The notes under the pieces are model-generated. The model was not told where the DNA came from and did no database searches. It was given only the letters and a program-made list of their open reading frames with translations. Below are positions 40,333 to 50,574 of a stretch of DNA of 64,000 bases, in pieces. How positions within the stretch are numbered: position 1 is the first letter of the stretch; each line of letters starts with the position of its first letter. The stretch spans positions 20,647 through 84,646 of the forward strand of contig NBMI01000010.1 in NCBI GenBank assembly GCA_002085445.1. Direction: 5' to 3'. The stretch is from Candidatus Parabeggiatoa sp. nov. 2 (GTDB lineage: Bacteria; Pseudomonadota; Gammaproteobacteria; Beggiatoales; Beggiatoaceae). The translations under genes and the position numbers were made by a program.

Positions 40333-41976
40333 TTAATCTGCAACGTACTGCAACAAGCCTCCATATCGGTTCCCGTCGGAAAATTTAGCATAAACACTCA
40401 CTTTGCCCATATCAATCGCCACATTTCCCACAAAATAGGCCCCTTGCTTTTCGAGATGAGACCATTTTCTACCAATAACAACGGCAACCTGTTGAGCCCC
40501 TGGCACGGCTAATTTAAAAGTTTGCATCGTGCCCACTTCCAAATGACGCTGCATGGGCGTATACAGATAACCACCCTTTTTCTTGAACAAGGCAAACGTT
40601 TTCGGAAAACCAATCTTGCCCGACATTCCCCGACTCACTTTCACTTGATAATCCAACGCTTGCTTATAAACATTAGTGGTATCATCTTTCCGTTTAGCAA
40701 ATAGCCGCAGCAAGTATTCACCAGGGCGCGGAAAAACGGCCAGAATTTCATATTGCCCCGCTTTTCTCTGGACAAACGTCAGTGATTTATCTAACCGTTT
40801 GTTATCCTTATATAATATGGCACTCATCAAAGCCTCATCGGGGGCCAGTATGGTCACTACGACTTGTTTTTTGGCATCTATCAAACGGTGAGGATGGCTA
40901 CCGACTTTTAAGCCCGTATCAAAAAAGGCCTGATCAGGAGAAACCGGTATCACGTCGGCTTGCATTCCTTGACTGGCTCTAATTCGGTAATCCAAAGCCC
41001 AATGGAATGCGCCCGGCTCATCTTGCCGCTTAGTAAAAAGTCTCAAAACATACTCGCCTGGGCGAGGAAAAGTCGCACTAATTTCATATTGGCCAGGTTT
41101 TTTCTGAATAGCCGTGTGTGATTTATCAAGTTCATAGCGGCCCTGTAGCAGTTGAGCAGTGATGGCCGCCTCTTGCGGCGCACGCAGCGTGACGACAATT
41201 TTGTTTCTCGCCTTAATCATACCTTGCGGATGACTGTCGATGGCTAAGCCCACCCTAAAAAAGGCCGGCCGCAGATAAACCCGTTTATCATAGTCGGCCT
41301 TTGAAATGGACGGTTGTAGCAATTGCCATTTGGAATCTTTCGGAAAATGATCATAAATGAATTGCTCAGGCGGCGTTAAAAAATAATGCGCTTGAAACCG
41401 ATGGACAAAGCGTTTGTTCTTCTCGTCCAAATAACCGGCGCCCCATGTCGCGTCTAATAACTGCCATTGCCCATCGATTTTCACGGCATTCCACGCATGA
41501 TTAATGGCATCCGTCTGATGCACTGAATAACTGTAACCTTTTGAATAGCCACTGATATTCACCACTTCAAGGCCGGCATGTTGTCCCAGAGTCTTAATAA
41601 GCCCGGCATAGCCGTCACAGACTGCGCGACGCTGTGCCAATACACTTAGCGAATTTAAGTCTCGGTATTTACCAGCAAAATAACCCTTATCATCGTAACC
41701 GATATTGTGGGTAATCCAGCGATAAATCGCGCGCACTTTTTGGCGATCATTTTTCGCCGGCGCTATGAGATAGGCGGCTAGGCTCTCCAATGATTGCTCA
41801 ACAGGCTTGGGCGCATTGAGCGCATGCCGGTCAATCAACTCAAATTCAGAACGAGGACTCGCTCCGCGCTCCTCGAGTGGCTCAGGCGCGACATTGGCCC
41901 CTTTTTGAAGGCAACCCGGAAAACCCACTGAAAACAAGGCTAAGCATGTTAGCCATAATGTGATGCGATTAGTCAT
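40333..41976 (-). CDS. Secreted transglutaminase-like lipoprotein
   Basis: 547 residues with a signal peptide (ITLWLTCLALFSVGFPGC) whose Cys22 may be lipidated. Residues 75-180 form a transglutaminase-like (kyphoscoliosis/CYK3-type) domain with the Cys-His-Asp triad: C120 in RRAVCDGYAGL, H160 in AINHAWNAVKI and D175 in LLDATWGAG. Two long C-terminal repeats (about 240-345 and 350-455) each contain SHP, KPGQYEI/KAGQYEI and FPRPGEY.LRLF, the 'KLA' beta-domain seen in eukaryotic kyphoscoliosis peptidases. It is likely a periplasmic or surface protease/cross-linker; the substrate is unknown. Confidence 0.8.
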   Translation of the reverse strand: MTNRITLWLTCLALFSVGFPGCLQKGANVAPEPLEERGASPRSEFELIDRHALNAPKPVEQSLESLAAYLIAPAKNDRQKVRAIYRWITHNIGYDDKGYFAGKYRDLNSLSVLAQRRAVCDGYAGLIKTLGQHAGLEVVNISGYSKGYSYSVHQTDAINHAWNAVKIDGQWQLLDATWGAGYLDEKNKRFVHRFQAHYFLTPPEQFIYDHFPKDSKWQLLQPSISKADYDKRVYLRPAFFRVGLAIDSHPQGMIKARNKIVVTLRAPQEAAITAQLLQGRYELDKSHTAIQKKPGQYEISATFPRPGEYVLRLFTKRQDEPGAFHWALDYRIRASQGMQADVIPVSPDQAFFDTGLKVGSHPHRLIDAKKQVVVTILAPDEALMSAILYKDNKRLDKSLTFVQRKAGQYEILAVFPRPGEYLLRLFAKRKDDTTNVYKQALDYQVKVSRGMSGKIGFPKTFALFKKKGGYLYTPMQRHLEVGTMQTFKLAVPGAQQVAVVIGRKWSHLEKQGAYFVGNVAIDMGKVSVYAKFSDGNRYGGLLQYVAD

Positions 41977-43203
41977 GTTTTTTTCCTTTAAAAAAAATCA
42001 TCATGTTACAATTACAAACATTAAAGTTGGAGTCCAAACCTTTTGGAGTCCAAACCTTTAGGTTTGGACGGGTTAAAAAAAGAATTGTACATGGAATATA
42101 TAAGTGGGTAAGCAAAACATAACGAGCGGCTTGTGAGTCGCTTTTGCGACTACTACTCTAGTCACCAAAAATGATTTATGCGTACCTACTTAAGTATAAT
42201 ATTCTATAACTAATAAGGGTTTTCCTCCAGGTAGATACACTGGCTATATTAATGTCGCCCCGTTGGGGCTTTTCTATTAGCCCCTTCGGTAAGTGTTATT
42301 AAAGCCAGTAACTACCTGGCTTTCTTATTTATTTACGGACAAGTCTATTATACTGCACAAGTGATATCGCTTGCGGAAGTTACTTCGTTTGCGTTTTTTG
42401 ACAGCGATAACACACCCCTAAATCCCCTCTAACAGCCCTACCACCTTAGAATAATTATACTTAGCACTGTCATAAACTTAGCTTTTCTGTCATTTCGACT
42501 TAAGGAGAAATCTTATTGGACTCGCAGATTTCTAGCTCAAAAGACATGACAAAAAAGCGCAAATTGTGTCAAGTATATTAATTGTTAATAATTATACTAG
42601 ACATGCGAATTAAGGGTTGAATTGAATCATAAAAAATCAATGACTTATAAAAACGTCTGATTGAAAGTCATTTTATAAGGTTTCTCCGATCAAAGAAATA
42701 ACATCTTTGTTCATTTTTCATTTTTCAGTTAATAGCGAGATATTTGCATTAGACACCGTCATAAACTGAAATTTTTGTCATGTCTCACGGCGTTCTGAAA
42801 ATGGAGCCATGAAAACCAGATTCTGGCGAAAAAAGAAATGACAAAAGCGCAATTTTTGACGGTGCAAAGTATAATTATTAATATTTCTAATAAGGCAGGT
42901 GGGCAAGAAAAAAACTTTGCCCACCCTACTTAAAAGATTTATTTTCAATCGCTTAAAAATACTTTAACATTTTATGGCCTAGCTGATGGCCGTTCCTACT
43001 GCAAACCTCCGAGGTTTGCTAAACCTCCGAGATTTTTAAGCACAGAGGCGAGACGAGTGCATTTTTGCTTGAGCGACACTTTTGTTGCAGCAAGAATCCA
43101 TTGATTTACGCTAATATAATCATTTAGAAAAGTTTTGTCTGTAAGCAAAAAACCTCCGTTTCAAAACCTCGGAGGTTTGAAGCTTAACGTTTGCATCATT
43201 GCA
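41977..43203. repeat. 1.2-kb repeat-rich spacer
   Basis: It contains a GTCCAAACC-type hairpin (42030-42070), GTCGCCCCGTTGGGGCTTTT and GTAACTACCTGGC dyads (42240-42330), and two copies of the CATTTCGACTTAAGGAGAAA/TTGACGGTGCAAAGTATA family (42465-42560 and 42750-42880). 42595-42690 matches 22072-22200. 43000-43170 carries AAACCTCCGAGGTTT hairpins, one of which lies in the upstream part of the next frame. No gene. Confidence 0.6.
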
Positions 43204-44799
43204 ATGTATCCAAGTAAATTAAATCTTAATTACCTACGCAAAACGACAGCGGGTAAGCGTTGGATTAAAGTCTACGCCCCAAATGAAGGTAGGAGTCTCA
43301 TCACAAAATGGCTTGTGGTGGTTGGCTTAGTTATAATAAGTACCTTTGTCGCGTTCTTGATAGGCAACCAATATTATCCTGAGTACACTGAACCGTTGTT
43401 AAGTTTTGCACGAAATATGATGGGAGAGGTCAGCCCCGATGAAAATAGTCATGCAGATGAAAATCGGACGGCTGAAAAAATAGAGTTAGCTCAGCAACCT
43501 TTGGACAATTCGCCGGCCAAAAGCGATAAAGCGCGTGATGATGAAAAGCGGCGAGTAAACCAGAAGCCGGCCGCTGAAAAAACGCCGTTAGCTCAGCAAC
43601 CTTTGGACAATTCGTCGGCCAAAAGCGATAAAGCGCGTGATGATGAAAAGCGGCGAGTAAACCAGAAGCCGGCCGCTGAAAAAACGGCGTTAGCTCAGCA
43701 ACCTTTGGACAATTCGCCGGCGAAAACCGATAAAGCGCGTGATGATGAAAAGCGGCGAGTAAACCAGAAGCCGGCCGCTGAAAAAACGCCGTTAGCTCAG
43801 CAACCTTTAGACAATTCGCCGGCGAAAAGTGATAAAGCGCGTGATAAGCGAGAAAATAGGCTTAATTCACGTCCAGAATCAAAGGCCACAACAAATGTAC
43901 CGCCTTATAAACATAAGAAACCTGCCGTTACAGCACAGCCGGCACCGCCTCTTTCTGACGGAAAAAAACGTCCTCCAGAGTCGTCCGTCTCACCGGTGCC
44001 AAAACCGCCACGGGTATCTGCGCCGACGAGGAAGGCCGATAACGGTGTGGTTGCGTTATTGCGACAATGCAAAACTCACTTGAAAGCTAATCGCCTCACG
44101 AAGGGTAAAAAAGGTACGGCTTTTGATTGTTATCACAAAGTTTTGGCGATTGATTCTGATAATGCTAAAGCGAAAGCAGGATTGGGTCAAATAGAAGCAC
44201 GCTACCAATACTGGGCGGAGCGGGCCCTGAAAAGAGGGAAATTGCCAAGCGCACGTAGACACATCAAGCGTTTGCGTCGGGTTAATCCAAATTCATCGGC
44301 TTTGCCCAAACTACAGGAACGTTTAAGAACGGCAGAACAGCAATTGGCGCGGCAGCGTACAGAGACATTATCGCCGCCAAAGCCGCGTACCGATAAGTCT
44401 CAGCAGCAGACATATCCTAAAAAGCCAGAATCGCGGCCGGCCGCTTCACCACAGCGTACCGATAAGTCTCAGGAGCCGAAACCAAAAGAATCGCGCTCTA
44501 CCGCTTCACCGCCAGAGCCGGATATCGATAAATATGCGGAACCGATACCTCTTAAAGAGCCAGAATCGCCGTCAGCCGCTTCACCGCCAGAGTGGCATAC
44601 CGAGAAGTCTCAGCGGCAATCGCCGCGACGTACAACTTCCGAGCCGCCCGAACAACAGCGTATAATAACTTCTCAACCGCCTAAATCGCGGCCGCCCCTA
44701 CCGGCGCAGCAGTGTAGTGATATTCTTTTTCAAGAATCGTTAGGCATAAGGCCTTTAACACCAGAGCAAAAAGAGTTTAAGCGAGAATATTGCAATTGA
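43204..44799 (+). CDS. Inner-membrane protein with 34-residue tandem repeats
   Basis: ATG 43204 (MYPSKLNLNYLRK) is preferred, because the frame upstream to 43135 runs through a CCTCGGAGG hairpin repeat; 531 residues result. One transmembrane segment lies at about 36-56 (WLVVVGLVIISTFVAFLIG). Then come four units of a 34-residue repeat (AEKTPLAQQPLDNS, SDKARDDEKRRVNQKPA), a Pro/Lys-rich linker, and a helical TPR-like stretch (KHKVLAIDSDNAKAKAGLGQ-type: CYHKVLAIDSDNAKAKAGLG). A second Pro/Ser/Glu-rich tail follows. It looks like a periplasm-spanning anchor or scaffold. No family recognised. Confidence 0.6.
   Translation: MYPSKLNLNYLRKTTAGKRWIKVYAPNEGRSLITKWLVVVGLVIISTFVAFLIGNQYYPEYTEPLLSFARNMMGEVSPDENSHADENRTAEKIELAQQPLDNSPAKSDKARDDEKRRVNQKPAAEKTPLAQQPLDNSSAKSDKARDDEKRRVNQKPAAEKTALAQQPLDNSPAKTDKARDDEKRRVNQKPAAEKTPLAQQPLDNSPAKSDKARDKRENRLNSRPESKATTNVPPYKHKKPAVTAQPAPPLSDGKKRPPESSVSPVPKPPRVSAPTRKADNGVVALLRQCKTHLKANRLTKGKKGTAFDCYHKVLAIDSDNAKAKAGLGQIEARYQYWAERALKRGKLPSARRHIKRLRRVNPNSSALPKLQERLRTAEQQLARQRTETLSPPKPRTDKSQQQTYPKKPESRPAASPQRTDKSQEPKPKESRSTASPPEPDIDKYAEPIPLKEPESPSAASPPEWHTEKSQRQSPRRTTSEPPEQQRIITSQPPKSRPPLPAQQCSDILFQESLGIRPLTPEQKEFKREYCN
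43471..43845 (+). repeat. 102-bp in-frame tandem repeat
   Basis: Units begin with GCTGAAAAAA at 43471, 43573, 43675 and 43777 (exact 102-bp period), the last incomplete. The units are nearly identical at DNA level (for example CCGTTAGCTCAGCAACCTTT), so expansion is recent. Copy number may vary between cells or strains. Confidence 0.9.
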
Positions 44800-45419
44800 C
44801 GTATCAGACAAGCCTTGTACTCAGGAAATCTTGTCTGGGCGTATTTCTATTTTCCGGCTCACATTACCCCGAAGGGGTAACAAAAACTTACCACAGGTTT
44901 CATATATAGCGATTCACAACCCCTTCGAGTTTTGGGGGCCATTGGTTCGTTTTTTACCAACGGTTTTTTCATATATAGCGATTCACAACCCCTTCGAGTT
45001 TTGGGGGCCATTGGTTCGTTTTTTACCACCTGTTTCATATAGTTATCCAGATAACTTTTGTACCTAAAACCAGAGTACTTTTAGCTATTCACAACGCCTT
45101 CGGGTTTGGGGGCCATTGGTTCGTTTTTTACCAACGGTTTTTTCAGATATGGCGATTCACAACCCCTTCGAGTTTTGGGGGCCATTGGTTCGTTTTTTAC
45201 CACCTGTTTCATATAGTTATCCAGATAACTTTTGTACCTAAAACCAGAGTACTTTCCTTCGAGTTTTGGGGGCCATTGGTTCGTTTTTTACCAACGGTTT
45301 TTTCAGATATGGCGATTCACAACCCCTTCGAGTTTTGGGGGCCATTGGTTCGTTTTTTACCACAGGTTTCACATTCAACCCCTTCAGGGTTGGCACTTTA
45401 AGGTAATATAGGTAGTGAT
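44800..45419. repeat. Tandem TTTTGGGGGCCATTGG repeats
   Basis: About six copies of a unit of about 65-100 bp: GCGATTCACAACCCCTTCGA, TTTTGGGGGCCATTGGTTCG, TTTTTTACCA, at about 44904, 44975, 45085, 45156, 45256 and 45318. Some are separated by GTTATCCAGATAACTTTTGT. The array ends 40 bp before the next gene. Confidence 0.8.
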
Positions 45420-46604
45420 ATGCAATTCATTAAGATTATTTTTCTGTTATTAATCAGTTTTATCGTTTCGTGTCAGCCAGCGCCTACTAAAACGGTGACA
45501 AGGCAAACTTATTTTTCATTTGATGACGGAATTCACCAACTCGCCAATGGTTTGTTGACCAAATTACAACAAAGAAAAGGCTTTTTGAGTAGTGGCATTT
45601 CTTCGGTGGTGATGAATCCGTTTTTGGATGTTGACACTGGACAAGTTTTGCAGGTGAGTTTAGACATCGAAAGGCAGTTTCTTGAGGAAACCAAGCATTT
45701 TGAGCAGCTCTTTGTGAGCCGAATTACGCCAGAGAAACTGGTTGACGCTCAATACATCCTCAACGGCACCATTAAGTATGAGGCGGACAAAACGTTGCCC
45801 GGAGAAAAACATTACCAAGTTTCGGCAGCCATTGTCGATTTAAAGACGAAAACGATTGTGACTAGCGGAACCGTGTGGATTGTCAGCCCAGGACTCAATT
45901 ATCAGCCAACGCCCAGTTATGGAGATAATCCGATATACCTCAAGGGCGAACTGTTGAAACACACGCTCAGAACCGTTGAAAGTCCAATAGATAGTTTAGT
46001 TGATGACGACTACTACACTTTTATAGCAACCAATGCTTTACTTATCGCGGCACAAACCGCTTATGATAAGAAAGACTATGAACTGGCAGACCGCATGTTC
46101 AAAGAGGTCACAGAACGGCCTAATGGTAACATAATAGAAGCTTATGGTGGTTTATATGCAGTTGCCTTTAAGGTGGATGACTTGGAGAAAGCTGAAGAAA
46201 GCTTCAGCCAAATGGTGGCTATTGGCGTTGAAAATGGCAGTCTGCCGGTCAAATTTTTGTTTCAACCACACCTGACGGAATTTTTAGATATTCCAGAAAT
46301 TAGGCAACAGTATGCCTTATGGCTGCGGCAAATAAGTTTGTACCTTAAGAATCATCCAGACAAATGTGTCGAGATTATAGGCCACACCAGTCAGTACGGC
46401 ATATACAAGAATAATAAACGGTTATCGAAGCGGCGAGCCGATAAGATTCAAGAACTGATGCGCCAAACTTTTCCGAGAATTGTTCACCGCTCGACGACAA
46501 TAGGCATGGGTGCTGATAAAACGATTGTAGGTACGAAGCCAGACAGTGCTGATAATGCGATTGATCGTCGCGTTGAATTTAAAATCGTCGATTGCTTTTC
46601 CTAA
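45420..46604 (+). CDS. Lipoprotein with OmpA-like C-terminal domain
   Basis: 394 residues. The signal peptide FIKIIFLLLISFIVSCQPAP has a lipobox-like VSC. The middle begins DDGIHQLANGLLTKLQQ and AQYILNGTIKYE, recalling CsgG/LpoB/FlgO-type periplasmic domains (weak). Next is a helical TPR-like part (AAQTAYDKKDYELADRMF). The C-terminus is OmpA-like: VEIIGHTSQYG, NKRLSKRRADKIQEL and NAIDRRVEFKI, which binds peptidoglycan. It is probably an outer-membrane lipoprotein linking the membrane to the cell wall. Confidence 0.7.
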   Translation: MQFIKIIFLLLISFIVSCQPAPTKTVTRQTYFSFDDGIHQLANGLLTKLQQRKGFLSSGISSVVMNPFLDVDTGQVLQVSLDIERQFLEETKHFEQLFVSRITPEKLVDAQYILNGTIKYEADKTLPGEKHYQVSAAIVDLKTKTIVTSGTVWIVSPGLNYQPTPSYGDNPIYLKGELLKHTLRTVESPIDSLVDDDYYTFIATNALLIAAQTAYDKKDYELADRMFKEVTERPNGNIIEAYGGLYAVAFKVDDLEKAEESFSQMVAIGVENGSLPVKFLFQPHLTEFLDIPEIRQQYALWLRQISLYLKNHPDKCVEIIGHTSQYGIYKNNKRLSKRRADKIQELMRQTFPRIVHRSTTIGMGADKTIVGTKPDSADNAIDRRVEFKIVDCFS

Positions 46605-46698
46605 AAACGTTCTTTTGTACCATCCCAACGTCTTTTTGTTGCCCACCATCGTCGTATTTTTGGTGGGCAAGAAAAACACCTTGCCCACCCTACTGACT

Positions 46699-47358
46699 TT
46701 ACCAATCAATAGGGGCTTTGCCGCATTGCTGAAGATATTGATTGGCTTGGCTAAAATGTTTATTGCCAAAAAATTGTTTGGCTGACAAAGGCGATGGGTG
46801 GGCTGATTTTAAAATCAGGTGTTTGTTGTCATCTACGATTTGGCCTTTTTGTTGGGCATAGTTGCCCCATAGTAAAAACACGACTTTGTCTGTTTCTTCT
46901 GAAATGAGACGAATGACGGCATCGGTAAATGCTTCCCAGCCTTTTTTGTGGTGGGAAGCAGCTTTGCTGGCTCTGACTGTCAGGATTGCATTGAGCAGTA
47001 ATACGCCTTGTTTTGCCCATCGTTCTAAGTTGCCGGTTTTTGGGATGTCTTTCCCTAAGTCGGTTTGAATTTCCTTGAAGATGTTTTTTAAGGAAGGCGG
47101 TATTTTTACGCCGTCATTGACGGAGAAACAGAGTCCATTGGCTTGCCCTTCTCCGTGATAAGGATCTTGTCCAATAATGACGACTTTGAGTTCTTCAAAC
47201 GGACATTTGTCAAACGCATTGAAAATCAACGGTTCTGGCGGATAAATTGTCTGCGTTTTCAGTTCTTCGTCGAGAAAAGTCAGCAGCTTTTTAAAAGACG
47301 GCTTTTCAAATTCGGCCGCTAATTTTTCTTGCCAAGAGGGTGCTAGTTGTGCTTGCAT
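46699..47358 (-). CDS. ung: Uracil-DNA glycosylase (family 1)
   Basis: 219 residues, normal length. It removes uracil from DNA for base-excision repair. Catalytic GQDPYHG (63-69, Asp65) and the Leu loop HPSPLSAKQFFGNKHFSQAN are intact, as is the FLLWGNYAQ segment. Start ATG 47358 follows AGGATG-like purines. It stands alone between repeat regions. Confidence 0.98.
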   Translation of the reverse strand: MQAQLAPSWQEKLAAEFEKPSFKKLLTFLDEELKTQTIYPPEPLIFNAFDKCPFEELKVVIIGQDPYHGEGQANGLCFSVNDGVKIPPSLKNIFKEIQTDLGKDIPKTGNLERWAKQGVLLLNAILTVRASKAASHHKKGWEAFTDAVIRLISEETDKVVFLLWGNYAQQKGQIVDDNKHLILKSAHPSPLSAKQFFGNKHFSQANQYLQQCGKAPIDW

Positions 47359-48186
47359 ATAAATAACTCCAAAAAGGATGAGAAATTAGTACAACGAATT
47401 ACGCGGATAAACGAATTAGTTAGTTAGTACAGCGAATTACGCGGATAAACGAATTAATTAGTACAGCGAATTACGCGGATAAACGAATTAATTGGTTAGT
47501 ACAGCGAATTACGCGGATAAACGAATTGATAATAATGGGTATAAACGAATATCGATATCCTCAAAATAAAAATCAACCCACTTGTTCTCATTTGATGAGA
47601 AAGGCTCATTCGTTTATCCGCGTCATTATCGTTTTTCAGATAAATGTTTTGGTGCGTAAAAGCCTCCAAGGTTTGGCAAACCTTGGGGCTTGCCCCAATG
47701 CCATTAAGTTAAGGGCTTTGCACGTGGGATTGCCCCTACGAACCGGATTGTCTGCTAGGGGCAATCCTTTATGGTTGCCCTCACGAAAAAGCTTAACTTA
47801 ATGGCATTGGGGGCTTGCCCCGGTATTTTTCTGAATAACTATAGTTCTACTACGTAGCAACTAATTCGTTTATCCGCGTAATTAGTTGTACTAGATGAAT
47901 TAGAGGTACTACATGCCTGTGGCAACTAATTCGTTTATCCGCGTAATTAGTTGTACTAAGTGAATTAGATGTACTAAGTACTGAAGCATAAATTTTATGG
48001 TATTTTAAGAGAAGCCAATATCGAAGGGGCAACCATAAAGGATTGCCCCTACATGACACGACGGTTCGTAGGGGCAATCCCACGTGCAAAGCCCCTTTTG
48101 ATAAGTGACGTAATTAGTTGTACTAAGTGAATTAGATGTACTACATGCCTGTGGCAACTAATTCGTTTATCCGCGCTTGTGTCGCC
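47359..48186. repeat. 30-bp repeats plus an 80-bp inverted pair
   Basis: Four direct units of GCGAATTACGCGGATAAACG lie at about 47390-47530. Inverted units lie at 47600, 47860, 47930 and 48160. An inverted pair of about 80 bp spans 47712-47794 and 48018-48095 (GCACGTGGGATTGCCCCTAC ... GGGGCAATCC). No gene; the short frames here are translated repeats. Confidence 0.8.
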
Positions 48187-48720
48187 TTAAGCCCGACAAA
48201 TTGACACCCCGCCACTATGAACTAACTCATAATAGCGCTTTTCCAATTCATTTTTATGTGTCAACTCCTCATGGGCAAGATAGCGAAATAACTCCTGAAT
48301 AGGGCCAGCCGGCGTTTCTTCAGCGAGGGCCGAGTATTGTTCTATAGCCGCTTGTTCCCGCCCCAGCGCATATTGCAGAATGGCCTGATCATCGGGCAAT
48401 TCGCTTAATTGCGGTGTTTGTATATAATCAGAAAAGCGATGATCACTCGGCGGAGTCTTGATAAGTTCGGCCATCTGCGCCGGCACTTCAGGATACTGGC
48501 TCAAGCCTTGGAATAACTCAACGTGACGCTTTTCCTCGTCCGCCAATTCCTGCACGAGAGGACGCAAGCGTTTGCTAACTTTATCCTTGAGCGCAGTATA
48601 AAAAGCAAAGGCCGTCTGCTCAAAGGCTGTGGCGGTTTCTAAAATCTCGCCGACTGTCGTTTTGTCCTTGAGTTTGTGGTAACCTTGACCTTCATGTATT
48701 GGTTTGTTTTCTGTCGTCAT
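48187..48720 (-). CDS. Rubrerythrin/ferritin-like diiron protein
   Basis: The frame extends to 48855 through a repeat, but ATG 48720 (MTTENKPIHEGQGYHK) is the sensible start (177 residues). The four-helix bundle has the diiron pattern: EQTAFAFYTAL, DEEKRHVELF, GREQAAIEQYSAL and HEELTHKNEL (Glu on helix 1, ExxH on helices 2 and 4, Glu on helix 3). Such proteins act in peroxide defence or iron handling. No rubredoxin domain is present. The last residues (SGGVSICRA) stop at the edge of the 30-bp repeat. Confidence 0.75.
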   Translation of the reverse strand: MTTENKPIHEGQGYHKLKDKTTVGEILETATAFEQTAFAFYTALKDKVSKRLRPLVQELADEEKRHVELFQGLSQYPEVPAQMAELIKTPPSDHRFSDYIQTPQLSELPDDQAILQYALGREQAAIEQYSALAEETPAGPIQELFRYLAHEELTHKNELEKRYYELVHSGGVSICRA

Positions 48721-49370
48721 AATGTTTTTTTTAGCGACTGCTGTTTTTAGGCTCACCCAGCCTTCTCCCTTGAAGGAGGATTTAGGCCAACCCCGACAGG
48801 GGTTGAATTTGAATAGCCCCAGGTGAAACCTGGGGGATGGAAAAAAAACTCCCACAACCCCGATAGGGGTTGAATGTTAAGAGCAAGTGCAGCAAACGTG
48901 GGCTGGGGTAAGTAAAAAAGTCCAAATTTCACCCGTTCACAGTATAAGTTAAGTATAACTGAAAACGGAAAACAGATACACAACCATTTTTACTTGGCAA
49001 CGCTACAAATTGAACTTTTAAGGATAGCGTTTTTCCCTTTGAGAAATGGGAGACGAGGGAGATTTGATTGAAATCCTCCGATTCATAGCTGAATCAGAAG
49101 TTTGGTTTGCCCCAAGATTGTTCTGAACAACGATACAAAAAGCGTGCATTTCTATTCACCCGCTTAACCCCTTCAGGCTAAAGAATTTTGGATGTGTCCC
49201 ACTTGTCTTTTTAGAAGTTTTTCTCGATAGGGCCATCAATCAAATCAAGTTAATCAATTCGGCAACATGGCCCTCAAAAAACCGCTTATTTTTGACACCT
49301 TAGTCTTTTTAATTTTTCATGTTTCATTCTTTCCTTTCCAGCGCGAGATCAATGATAACGGTGCAAAGTC
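48721..49370. repeat. Spacer with CAACCCCGA/GGGGTTGAA repeats
   Basis: At 48790-48900 two copies of the pattern CAACCCCGACAGGGGTTGAA followed by an ACCTGGGG/CCCCAGGT hairpin. From 48920 to 49370 the sequence has no gene; around 49240-49290 it echoes GGCGAATTGATT and AAGTCTTTTT found at 14176-14500, in opposite orientation. Confidence 0.6.
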
Positions 49371-50495
49371 TCATTGAGAAAGAAATTTTGAGCTGATAGC
49401 TTCGTAAAGCTGGTTAGCCATTAAACGATGCCCCCGTTTATTAGGATGTATGTTATCCCATTCTCGAATTAATAATCTTTTAAATCCGCTAGACTCAAAC
49501 ACCTCATAGACATTAATGACATCAAAGCCCACACGATAAAACTCATGTTCGACTACATTATAAACGGCCCGATAGATATCCTGATGATTTTCCGTTAAAA
49601 CAGGGATAGTCACCACGATGACATGAAACCCATATTTGTCTTGAAGCGTTTTTAACTTTTCTAGCGCATATCTTAATTTTCCCAAATGTGGCTGCGATAA
49701 GTACATTGGAACAAAATAATCAAGCGCCTTTTTATCCACTTTCAAACTCAACCGGAGATGATTTATACGATTATTGAGTTCTTGATCGTCTCCAACATCG
49801 ACGATGTAGTCTTTGTTATCTCTAACAAATCGTGCGTGACTATTGATTTTCCTTGAATACTCGCTTAAATTGAGTTTATCAAGCCTTGATTGAATCAATT
49901 GTATTAACCGGAGATGATAAATAGAAGAACCATACTTCTGTGCCGCTTGAATGTATCTCAGGTTAGGAGAAGTATCTCCAATATCATTGATACAATAACC
50001 AACCACCACCAAATCTGGCGCAAATTGAATTCCTATCTGTTCAAGAGTGCTCACCTCTTGTAAAGTATTATAGCCGCCAAGGCCTAAATTGAGTACCTCG
50101 ACATGCTTGCCTTCTGCCTCGTACAACGCCTCAAGCTGTTCTGGATAAACATCCTCAGCCGGCAAAAAATTGCCAAACGTAATTGAATCGCCAATGGTAA
50201 TAATGCGATAGACACCGGAAGCTTTTTCAAGTCGATATTCTCTATCTCTAAAACCATAAGAATTTATTTTGACTTGTGTTCCCCAAGCAGAACCCTCTGC
50301 ATTAGGAGTCGCCTCGTATGTTCTCTCTTTAATCTCAGAAGGACGAAGAATTAATTCCCTTCCATTAAGTAGCTCCTTAAACGGATGATATCCAACAGCC
50401 CTTAAAATAACCTCTAAAATCATACAGGTAATGACGATAGAAAAAACAATTAATAAGAGATTTGAAATGGGCCGTCTTTGATGTTTTTTTGTCAT
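49371..50495 (-). CDS. Membrane-anchored SGNH/GDSL hydrolase
   Basis: 374 residues. One N-terminal membrane helix (LLLIVFSIVITCMILEVIL, about 13-31). The SGNH blocks follow: nucleophile Ser in IITIGDSITFGNF (block I), GLGGYNTLQ (block II), VVVGYCINDIGD (block III) and DNIHPNKRGHRLMA with the Asp-His pair (block V). Such enzymes deacylate or deacetylate lipids and surface sugars, and many membrane-anchored ones modify exopolysaccharide. The substrate is not visible. Confidence 0.8.
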   Translation of the reverse strand: MTKKHQRRPISNLLLIVFSIVITCMILEVILRAVGYHPFKELLNGRELILRPSEIKERTYEATPNAEGSAWGTQVKINSYGFRDREYRLEKASGVYRIITIGDSITFGNFLPAEDVYPEQLEALYEAEGKHVEVLNLGLGGYNTLQEVSTLEQIGIQFAPDLVVVGYCINDIGDTSPNLRYIQAAQKYGSSIYHLRLIQLIQSRLDKLNLSEYSRKINSHARFVRDNKDYIVDVGDDQELNNRINHLRLSLKVDKKALDYFVPMYLSQPHLGKLRYALEKLKTLQDKYGFHVIVVTIPVLTENHQDIYRAVYNVVEHEFYRVGFDVINVYEVFESSGFKRLLIREWDNIHPNKRGHRLMANQLYEAISSKFLSQ

Positions 50496-50574
50496 AGTAC
50501 CCCCCTTTCGGTTAATAAAGACGATTTTTTGGAAAAATCAGATTTCTGGGTGGTATGGGCTTGATCATCCTATA

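Noticed and set aside
47526..48089. Two short ORFs (91 and 79 codons)
   Set aside because: Both run through the inverted 80-bp arms and 30-bp repeats and have no coding character.
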